Part shown: piece by piece, positions 29,001 through 36,800 of the stretch | Numbering within the stretch: the stretch's first letter is position 1 | How the letters are laid out: each line of letters begins with the position of its first letter | NCBI GenBank assembly: GCA_035063765.1 | Contig: JAPSFT010000001.1 | Location: 223,237-287,236, forward strand | Length of the DNA stretch: 64,000 nt | Source of the DNA: Deltaproteobacteria bacterium | Lineage (GTDB): Bacteria; Myxococcota_A; UBA9160; PR03 | Direction of reading: 5' to 3' | The notes under the pieces: generated by a model | Told to the model about the DNA's origin: nothing | Databases searched by the model: none | The model's input: the letters and a program-made list of their open reading frames with translations, nothing else | Translations under genes and position numbers: made by a program

Positions 29001-31388
29001 CTGCTCTGGCAGAGCGCGATCCTCGAACATTCGCCAGACTACCTTCCGGCGCTCCGGCGGGTCGAGCATGCCTACATCACCGCTGGTCGCGAGGATGAGC
29101 TCGAGACGATCGCCGCGACCATCGCGCGCTTGGTCGGCTCGGGCGAGTCGGGCGCCCACGCGATGCTGGCTGCCCGGCTGCGTTCGAAGAGCGGGAACTG
29201 GGGGGCGACGCGCGAGCTGGTGGACCTCGCCCTGCAAGAGGACCCCCCGTCGCTCTGGGCGCTGCGTCAGCTCGAAGCCCACGGTCGCGTGAGCGGGGAC
29301 GATCAGGCCGTCTACCGCGCGAGCCGCGCCCTCGGCGAGCAGGCGACGCGCGCCATCGACGCCGCAACGCTCGCGCTTCGCGCCGCCGAGGCCGCCACGC
29401 GGCTCGAGAAGCTCGACGAGGCGCGCGCGCTGCTCGAGCGAGCCGTGGAGCTCGTCCCGGCGCACCTGGTGGCGCTGACCACTCGCGCAGAGGTGCTCGA
29501 GGCCACCGGCGACTACGCCGGCGCGGCCGAATCGCTCGAGGCGCTGGCAGCTTCGAGCAACCTCCCGGCACATCAGCTCGCCGCGCGCGGGCACGCGGCG
29601 CTCCTCTGGCTCGACAAGGTCGGCGACCCGGAGCGCGGGCAGGCCGCGCTCGAGCTCGCCGCAGAGCTCGAGGGCGCCGGCGACGAGATCTTCACGCGGT
29701 TGCAGGCGCTGCTGGTGGCGAGCGGGGATCGAGCCAAGCTCGCCGCGCTCCTCGAGCGGCGCATCGCCGCGACCGTCGATCCGGCCGAGCGGGTCGCGCT
29801 GGAGGTCACCCGCGGCCGCGCGCTCGCCGAGGTCGGCGATCGGACCGCGGCGAAAGAGGCGCTCGCCGCGGCGCTCGACGCGAACCCAGATCACGCCGAC
29901 GCGCTCGACGTGTTCGCCGAGCTCTCCGCAGCCGACGGTGACTGGCAGAGCGCGGAGCAAGCATGGATACGCCTGGCGCGGCACCTCTCCGAGCCGGAAC
30001 GTCAAGCCGAGGTCTACCGCAAGCTCGGCGACCTCTATGACGACGAGCTCGGCAACCCTGCCCGCGCCGAGCTGTCCTATCGGGAGGTGCTCAAGCGCCA
30101 GCCGAACGACGTCGGCGCGCTCGAGCGCCTGGTCGGCGTCTACTCCAAGCTCGGTCAGGGCGAACAGGCCGCTCAGACAGCGGAGGAGCTCGTCTCGCGC
30201 GCCCAGAGCCCGGAGGAGACGCGCGATCGGACCATCGCCCTCGCGGGCGTCTATGAGCGCGCGCAGGGCGACCGCCGGAAGGCCGAGGCGACGCTCGACA
30301 AGGCTCGCAAGGCCGCCCCCCAAGACGGCGTGCTCTTGCGGGCCGCTGCCGAGTTCTACCATCGCGGCGGCGAGGAGCGCGCGCTGGCGGTGCTGCTCGA
30401 TCGCTCCGCGGCCGACGCGCGGCGAGCGCTCGCCACGGGCCGCTTCGATGCCTCGTTCTTCGAGGTCCTCGGGACGGTCGCCGAGCTCCGCGGGGGAGCC
30501 GACGCAGCCACCGTCGCCGCAGCGACCATCGCCGCGCTCGAGGGTCGTGAGGAGGCCGCCGTGCGCGGCGCCGGCCCCGCCGCCGGCGACGCGCGGCTCG
30601 ACGAGCTGCTCGCTCCGGAGCTTCTCACGTTGCCGCTCCGCGCCCTCCTCCGGAAAGCCGGCGACGCGCTGGACGCCGCCTACCCGCTCGATCTGCGCGC
30701 GCTTCGCGCGGCGCCGTTGCCGGCGCAGGCGCACGAGTTCCTGGGCCACGTGCGGCAGGTCGCCTCGGCGTTCGGGATCAACGCGCTCGAGGTGTTCGTC
30801 TCGCCGATGGTGGGGCCGAGCTGCCTGCCCGTGAGCTCGAACCCCCCTCAGATCGTGTTCGGCACCGAGCTCCTCGAGAGCCCGGACGACGCTGCCCGAT
30901 ACGTGGTCCTCATTCGGACCCTGAAGATCCTGCAAGCGCACGCATCCACCATCGCGCGCACCGCGCCCATCGATCTGTGGCCGCTCACCGCAGCCTTCCT
31001 CGGAGTCTTCGCCACCAACTGGCAGCCCCAAGGCGTAGACGCGAAGCGCTTCGCAGAGGCGCGCCAGCGCATCCAGCCAGCCATCCCGCGCAACCTCGAC
31101 GACGACGTCCCCATCCTCGCGCTCGAGGTGATTGGCTCCATCGGCAACCGCGCGAGTCAGCTCGCCACCACGGTGAATCAGTGGGGTAACCGCGCCGCGC
31201 TGCTCGCCATCGGCAGCCCCTCGGCGGCCCTGCGGGGCGTCGCGACCACGTTGAATCAGGAGCTCCCCGCGAGCGGCGCCGAGCGCGCCAAGTGGGTGGT
31301 GCGTCACCCGGAGGCGCGCGATCTCGCGGTGTGGAGCGTGAGCGAGCCGTACGCCGAGGCGAGGCGCCGCCTCGGTCTCGGCGGCTGA
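26022..31388 (+). CDS. Giant TPR/alpha-solenoid protein B
   Basis: The 1,788-aa protein has an acidic then Pro-rich N-terminal region (about 1-260), followed by a long solenoid with better TPR units near 1280-1480 (A-E-V-Y-R-K-L-G-D-L-Y-D-D-E-L-G-N-P-A-R-A-E-L-S-Y). The C-terminal about 250 residues match protein A in layout: LEVFVSPMVG, then PPQIVFGTELLES near 1608, and a last S-E-P-Y-A-E-A-R-R-R-L-G-L-G. The ATG overlaps the stop of gene A, implying coupled translation and probably a fixed ratio. The frame is open far upstream inside gene A, but codons before 26022 are out of frame with A and not credible. The function is unknown. Confidence 0.75.
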   Translation: MSDPKHPEDETQDPEPRQPRPAPAGAGRSGTAGSIGAELGDLDFEPDALLDSLLTEDEAVPGRPQPSPLSAPVTSGAESRPGQKLHEPDHREFGFDDVTMTGSRESLVGLEAREPTPEPEPARVAAPPRPAAPRPDTTAKPPAVNPPGPPPRQPFPLAASPAVPEVDASGMPSLSGEPTHPFIDASVVSEAAEAAFEVVHAGTFSAAARAEGLSSDPIEVGGFDELEAADFDELDGPDAPDAAGAAAPPAARLEPRPLRAEARAQDVLWQDERPAAAHLAEQQTADEWLKRAEQAEVLARGRTEPQERARALVVASELWAMTGDSARAQSVANEASAAAASLPLVHRQVRWLAAADGDFTAVASSLELESRASPTGEARVHGALLASEVQRLVLSDAAAAARKLDQAAHALPTDARAHVARIAAALAAPEAEPSKLRVPESPVLAPLGEALGEIAALRSGSPSGVSTPRVLFDQSRRALARSDAPRAGALVAELARVDGLADAASWLAAALLAPGAATRPRALELLRGLTEHQRSPHLRRAIAQRALELGDASAIEDALASGDDDALGAFTAADRVALATLSGGGAATLRPLITELALDDAELPLAAAAEACTSPTGAPLALMSGGESSRTAVALGRALGSPATEPAALDAALEGYAAAHAGDAFERLLKLERALARRDADAVALGLASWPGDERVEDERDRRLAAALLRELAGDAEGTRHEYSAALRADPGAEAAVRALLDGMPGAGAANLVAGLAQSAADDAQRSLLFTEAALRRGFEDVEHFEALLDRAAEAAPTLPFAYRFGELLARQQGDVALLLRWLHRRRDSITDPIERAADQVREALLVADTDLSLAASLIEEASAARPSDVALHTLHDRLSPGPHADKGAWREQVAESLDEPLRARLFIEAALEFERAGDGASAARAALAAEAHDAGPYARIAAERLGAQASGSATLAGSLMDQARAGHDPLLQREIYQRLARLDEARGEHSSALLWQSAILEHSPDYLPALRRVEHAYITAGREDELETIAATIARLVGSGESGAHAMLAARLRSKSGNWGATRELVDLALQEDPPSLWALRQLEAHGRVSGDDQAVYRASRALGEQATRAIDAATLALRAAEAATRLEKLDEARALLERAVELVPAHLVALTTRAEVLEATGDYAGAAESLEALAASSNLPAHQLAARGHAALLWLDKVGDPERGQAALELAAELEGAGDEIFTRLQALLVASGDRAKLAALLERRIAATVDPAERVALEVTRGRALAEVGDRTAAKEALAAALDANPDHADALDVFAELSAADGDWQSAEQAWIRLARHLSEPERQAEVYRKLGDLYDDELGNPARAELSYREVLKRQPNDVGALERLVGVYSKLGQGEQAAQTAEELVSRAQSPEETRDRTIALAGVYERAQGDRRKAEATLDKARKAAPQDGVLLRAAAEFYHRGGEERALAVLLDRSAADARRALATGRFDASFFEVLGTVAELRGGADAATVAAATIAALEGREEAAVRGAGPAAGDARLDELLAPELLTLPLRALLRKAGDALDAAYPLDLRALRAAPLPAQAHEFLGHVRQVASAFGINALEVFVSPMVGPSCLPVSSNPPQIVFGTELLESPDDAARYVVLIRTLKILQAHASTIARTAPIDLWPLTAAFLGVFATNWQPQGVDAKRFAEARQRIQPAIPRNLDDDVPILALEVIGSIGNRASQLATTVNQWGNRAALLAIGSPSAALRGVATTLNQELPASGAERAKWVVRHPEARDLAVWSVSEPYAEARRRLGLGG

Positions 31389-31417
31389 GGTCCGTTCACC
31401 CGGCGCGGCCCGGTGAG

Positions 31418-31431
31418 CGCTCCCGGGAGCG
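31418..31431. terminator. Palindrome between convergent giant TPR gene and pbpC
   Basis: A perfect 14-bp palindrome (cgctcccgggagcg) directly abuts the stop codon of pbpC in the 43-bp gap between converging genes. It is a candidate bidirectional terminator, with no T-run. Confidence 0.3.
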
Positions 31432-33888
31432 TCAGCGCACCGAGAACGACACGAGCTCGCTCCGCTCCCCGCGCGAGTCTTCCACGTGGAGCCGGTGGGT
31501 TCCGGGCGTGAGCGCCCACGACAGCCGGTAGGGCAGCTCGGCGCGCCCCACCGAGCGCCCGTCGACGACGAACGTGACGCCGCGGGCTCCGCCCGGCGCC
31601 TGCGCCCGGAGGACGATGGTCTGCGCGGAGCGTTCGACGCCGGGGTCGAGGACGAAGCGCGCGCCGTCGACGGGGTAGGTCACCGCGAGCGCCCCCGACG
31701 CGCGCACCGGGCCGCCGGGACACCGCGCCGCGAACGCCTCGGGCGCCACCGGTCTCCGCGCGGTGGCCGCCCACGCGGCGAAGCGCGCGGGATAGCGCTC
31801 GAAGACCCGCTCGCTCGCACCGGCGCAGGCCGGGCCGGCGCGAAGCCCGCTCTCGGGCTCGATGAGCACGCGCTCGTGCATCGCGCAGACGCCGGTCGGC
31901 GCTCGCCCCGCGCGAAACCAGTCCGCTGCGTGGTGCGGGCAGTCCGGCCCGGCGAGCTCACCGCTCAGGGTACACACCTCCCGGCGAACGAGCCCGTCGC
32001 GCAGGACCAGCGGCGCGGGCTCCTTCCCGCTCATGGCGGCGAGCAGGACGGCGTGAAGCAGCGGCCCCGCGCCCGTCACGCCGCTCGAGCCGTGCATCGG
32101 GCTGCCGTCGAAATTGCCGACCCACACGGCGACCGTACGCTCGCGCGTGAACCCGACCGCCCAATTGTCGCGATAGCCCTTCGAGGTCCCGGTCTTCACC
32201 GCCGCCGGAAACGGCAGCTCGAGCACGCTGCCGACTCCGAACCCGCCGATCCGCGCGGCGGCGTCGCTCAGCACGTCGGTGAGGATGGCCGCGAGGTCGG
32301 CGTCGATGACCCGCGCGGGCGCTGCGCGCGTGGGCTCCACCAGCCGCCCCGAGGCGAGCTCCGCGGAGCGCGCGAAGCGAAGCGGCAGGTACATCCCACC
32401 GCGCGCGAGGGTCGCGTAAGCGCCCGCGAGCTCGGTGAGCCGCACCTCGCCGTCGCCGAGCGCGAGCGCCACCCCGTAGTGCGCGGCGTCGCGGTCGAGC
32501 GACGCGAACCCGAGCGCGCGCAAGAGCGCGAGCACGTGCTCGGGGCCCACCCGGCTCGCGGTGAAGGCGGCTGGCACGTTCAGCGAGCTCGCGAGCGCCT
32601 CGCGAAGCCGGACCGGTCCGTGAAAGATCCCGTCGTAGTTCCGCGGCGCGAAAGTCCCCGTCCCGGTGGGGAGCTCGAGCGGAATGTCGGGCAGGAGCGT
32701 GGCCGCGTCGTAGCCGAGCTCCTTCATGGCGACCGCGTACACGAAAGGCTTGAGCGTGGACCCGGGCTGCCGCAGCGCGGTCACCCCGTCGTTTTGACCG
32801 AGGCGCCCCGCGTCGAAAAAGTCCGGCGAGCCGACGTACGCGAGCACCTCGCCGCTCGCGTTGTCGACGACCAGCGCCGCCGCCGCGGTCGCGTGCTCGG
32901 CCTCGAGCCGCGCCGCGGTGCGACGAACCAGCTCCTCCACGCGCGCTTGGAGGTCCAGATCGATGGTGCTCCGGATGAGCACGGGCGCCTCGCCTCGAAC
33001 CAGCTCGGGTTCGAGCTTCCCCTCGGCGAGCTCGCGGACGAACTGCCATGCGCCTCCCTCGACGAGACCTCGATGGAGCGTGAGCGGCTCGGCGAGCGCG
33101 TGGTCGATGGCCGCCTCGCTGGCGAGCCCGCGCTCACGCATGCGCTCGAGGATGCGATCGCGTCGTCGCCGCACTCGCTCGAGCCCGCGCGCCGGATCGT
33201 AGAGCGTGGGGCCCCGCGGGATGGCGGCGAGCGTGGCAGACTCGGCGAGATCGAGCTCGGAGGGCGGCTTGTCGAAGTAGTGCCGGCTGGCCGCGGCGAT
33301 CCCGCGGAGGTTGGGCCCGAACTCGACGCGCTCGAGGTACGCCTCGAGGATCTCCGCCTTCGAGAGCGAGGCCTCGATGCGGAGCGCGAGCGCCATCTCA
33401 CGGAGCTTGCCCCCGAGCGTGCGTGGTCTGACAAATAACGTCCGCGCTAGCTGCTGCGTGATGGTGCTCGCGCCGCTCACCACCCGCCCATGCCAGGCGC
33501 TCGACGCCGCCGCGCGAACGATCGCCACCGGGTCGAGCCCCGGGTGATACCGAAATCGCGCGTCCTCCGCGGCGATGAGCGCCGCCGGGACGGTGGGGGC
33601 CACCTCGTCGAGCGCGACGTGCTCCGAGAGCTGCCCTCGCGCGTCTCTCAGCACCCGGATGGTCCGCGCGTGGCGATCGACGACGCGGAGCCCGGCCCCT
33701 TCCGCGGCGGGTCGCCGGAGCGGCGCGGGAAAGGGGGTGGCCGCAGCGAGCCCGATGAGGAGGAGCCATGGCAGCGCCGCGAGGAGCGCGAGCACGGCGA
33801 GCGCGCGGCGCGCGCGGCGCGAGCGCGCGAGCCTCACGCCGGCCGCGCCGAACCGGCGAGCCCTCGAGGCGAGCTCGCGCATCGTCAT
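31432..33888 (-). CDS. pbpC: Penicillin-binding protein 1C
   Basis: The 818-aa class A PBP has an N-terminal membrane anchor (about 28-50). The GT51 glycosyltransferase domain includes catalytic E108 in AAEDARFRYHPG and GASTITQQLAR. The transpeptidase has S377-TLK, S435-LN and K565-TGTS motifs, and the protein ends in a BiPBP_C immunoglobulin-like domain (about 725-815). Both active sites look intact. PBP1C usually travels with a bacterial alpha-2-macroglobulin, as here: its ATG overlaps the stop of the upstream macroglobulin gene (ATGA). The pair is thought to defend or repair the periplasm, the PBP mending peptidoglycan after attack. Confidence 0.96.
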   Translation of the reverse strand: MTMRELASRARRFGAAGVRLARSRRARRALAVLALLAALPWLLLIGLAAATPFPAPLRRPAAEGAGLRVVDRHARTIRVLRDARGQLSEHVALDEVAPTVPAALIAAEDARFRYHPGLDPVAIVRAAASSAWHGRVVSGASTITQQLARTLFVRPRTLGGKLREMALALRIEASLSKAEILEAYLERVEFGPNLRGIAAASRHYFDKPPSELDLAESATLAAIPRGPTLYDPARGLERVRRRRDRILERMRERGLASEAAIDHALAEPLTLHRGLVEGGAWQFVRELAEGKLEPELVRGEAPVLIRSTIDLDLQARVEELVRRTAARLEAEHATAAAALVVDNASGEVLAYVGSPDFFDAGRLGQNDGVTALRQPGSTLKPFVYAVAMKELGYDAATLLPDIPLELPTGTGTFAPRNYDGIFHGPVRLREALASSLNVPAAFTASRVGPEHVLALLRALGFASLDRDAAHYGVALALGDGEVRLTELAGAYATLARGGMYLPLRFARSAELASGRLVEPTRAAPARVIDADLAAILTDVLSDAAARIGGFGVGSVLELPFPAAVKTGTSKGYRDNWAVGFTRERTVAVWVGNFDGSPMHGSSGVTGAGPLLHAVLLAAMSGKEPAPLVLRDGLVRREVCTLSGELAGPDCPHHAADWFRAGRAPTGVCAMHERVLIEPESGLRAGPACAGASERVFERYPARFAAWAATARRPVAPEAFAARCPGGPVRASGALAVTYPVDGARFVLDPGVERSAQTIVLRAQAPGGARGVTFVVDGRSVGRAELPYRLSWALTPGTHRLHVEDSRGERSELVSFSVR

Positions 33889-36800
33889 CGGATCTCCACG
33901 GTGGTCGCCGCGGTCCTTCCGAAGACCTCCGGCGAGTACATCTCCTCGGCCCGAGTGGGCGGGACCACGAACTTTCCGAGCGAGGTCGCCCGCGCGAGGT
34001 AGCGGTAGTGATACATGCCGGCCGCCATGTGATCGACGAAGTGGAGCACGCGGTCATCGCGGAGCTCGCGGTGGAACGAGCTCGAGAGGAACGCGCGGGA
34101 GCCGGCGATGACGTCGTCCTGGTCGTCGTCGCAGCCCGCGCAGTCGACCGCGGTGTCCTCGCCGCCGGAGCCGGGGATGGCGAGCCACGCAGCGGTGGTG
34201 CCGAGGCTCGCGTCGACCGCCTCGAAGCCGGCCGGGAGCGGATCTTCGAGCACTACGTAGTCACGCGGGCTCGCCGTCACCACCACCAGATCCGCCAGCA
34301 CCAGAGCGCCGCCCGAGAACGCCAGGCTACCGCCCGCCGGCACCGTCCCGAGCAGCATCGGGAGCTGCTCGGGCGTGACCGCCCGCAGCGTCTTTTGCAC
34401 GTAAAATCCGCGGTCGAGCGCCGCGGTGGGGAGGCTCTGCCGCGCGTACTTGAGCCGCGCCTCGTAGAAGAGCGTTCCGGAGCCCCGCTTGTCGAACACG
34501 AGGAGCCCCCCGGTGGGTGCGAGCTTCCCGGTGGCGATGGTGGTCCCTCGCGCCAGCGTGCCCCTCCCCTTCATGGTGGCGCTGAAGAGCTCCGCGCCGG
34601 AAAACCACACCTTGGCGACGTAGTCCGGGGCGTCCTTCTCCTGGGCCTTGCGGTAGTCCTCGAGCGCAAGGAGCGCGTACGCGGTCTCCTGCGTCGAGCG
34701 CCAGCTCCCGCCGCGCCGCGCCGCGAGTAGCCCGCGCGCGAGCTTGGCCGCGAGCGGATGCGCGGGGTTCACCGCCAAGAGCGCGCGGAGCAGCAGGGCG
34801 GTGGTGCGCGCGGGCGAGTCCATCAAGACCGCGTAGTCGTCGCCCAGGTTCTCGGTCGCGGTGGCGGTGTTGGCGTCGAGCCGAAGGGACCGCTCGAGCT
34901 CCTCGGCGAGCGCTCGCACGCTCTCGGCGCCCTGCTTGGAGACGGCCATCGCGTGCAGCAGGAGCGCGCGCGCGAACACTGGCTTGCCGTCGCGGCTCTC
35001 GTAGAGCCGGGTCATGTAACCGGGATCCGGTGCGCCCATGCTCGAGAGCACGTCGACCATGAACGCCGCGCTCGACCAGTAGAGCGGGTCGTCCACGAGA
35101 CCGGCGAGATAGCGCCGGAGGTAGGCCGAGCCTCGCGCGAGCGGGTCGCCCGGCACGGTCGCGCCGTGTCTCCGCGCGGTGTCGAGCGAGAAGAGCGCGT
35201 AGGCGGTCACCCAGGGGCTGCTCTGCGGCGAGTCCGACCACATCCCGAAGCCACCGTCGCCGCGCTGGTTCTTCAGGATGTCCGCGACCGTCTTGTCCAC
35301 CACCGCGGTGAGGTCCTTCGGCAGCGGGATGTCGAAGTCTCGGGCGAGCGCGCGGAGCGGGAGGAGCGGCACCAGGCGGCTCGAGAGCTGCTCGGTGCAC
35401 CCGTAGGGGTAGTCGAGGAGCTGCTCGACGCCGCCGCCGAGCCCGACCAGCGCGGTCGAGGACACGGTGACGTCGAGCTTGCCGACGTCGCGGCGAATCT
35501 TCGACAGATCGCCTATTTGCTCGCCGGCCGAGCCGGTGGTCTGGCCGTAGAGCGCCACCGACTCGAACGAGGCCGGCGCGTCCACCCGGCGCGTCACCTC
35601 GACCGCATCACGCGCGCCGCCACCGGTCGCGACGAAGCCGAGCTTCGCGGTGCCGGCGGTCTTCGCCAGCATCGGGAACCTCACCTCGACCGAGGCGTTG
35701 CGGCCGAGCTCGACGGTGCGGACCGGTGCTCCCTCGAGCTCGAGCCCCTCGACCCGCGCGCGCACCTCGACGCGCGCCGGGCCAAAGTCCTTCGCGCTCA
35801 GCACGACGCCGGCCTCGACTCGATCGCCGGCGCGCAGGAAGCGCGGCAGCGCCGGTCGCGCCATCAGCCGCTGGCTCGTGGTGACGCGCTCCTCACCAAA
35901 GCCGTAGGCGTCGTCGGCGGTGACCGCGACCGCCATCAGCCGGAAGGTCGTGAGGCTCTCCGGCAGCTTGAACCGGACGCGTGCCTTGCCGCTCGGATCG
36001 GTGACGAGGGAGGGGTTGAAGTACGCGCTCTGCCGAAAATCTCGGCGCGCGCTCCCCCCGCCGCCGTCGCCGCCTTCCCTGCCTTTCATGACCCCGATCG
36101 CGCTCGCCAGATCCTCGAGCGACACCCGCCCGAGCGCCTCGCGCGACTCGACGGTCGCGACCTCGAGCGGTCGCGATGCGGCGAAGACCTGCACCGGGTC
36201 GGGGGTTTGATAATTTATGAGCGAAAGCGCTCCTTCATCGACAGCGTACAAGGTGACCTCGGCCTCGGCCGGCCGGCCACGGGCGTCGGTCACCGCGAGC
36301 TCCACGGCGAGCTCCTCCCCCGGCCGCAGCTCCTTCCTCGAGGGCGCGAGCGCCACCTTCAGCCGATGCGGGGACGGATCGACGCGAAGTGACGCATAGC
36401 CGATCCGATAGGTCGGCGCGCCGACGTCCGGGCGCTCACGCGCCGCGGGGGGCGGCGCGGTCCGCCCGCGTACGAGCTGCACCGACACGAACGCGTTGGT
36501 CCCGAGCTCCGCGGTCACCGGCACGTTCAAGGTCGGGGTCGAGCCGCGCAGCGTGACGCGCTGCTGGCGATAGACACCGGCGCGCTCGACCGTGACGAGC
36601 GCCTCGGCGACCGGGTATGGCGACTTCACGAGCAGGCGCGCGGTGTCGCCCACGCGGTACTCCTCTTTGTCGAGCACGAGCTCCAACGAGCGCGTATCAC
36701 TGTCGCGCCAGGGCGCCTCTCCCGGACCGATGCCGTAGAGGCCGAGCGCGGCCTCCGCGAGGTTGCCGCGCGCGTCCTTGGCGGTCGCGTGGACGAGGTA

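Noticed and set aside
28488..31307. 939-codon open frame on the minus strand opposite giant TPR gene B
   Set aside because: High-G+C coding DNA leaves long antisense frames. The translation is Arg/Gly/Glu-rich with no domain, and the plus strand has clear TPR coding character.
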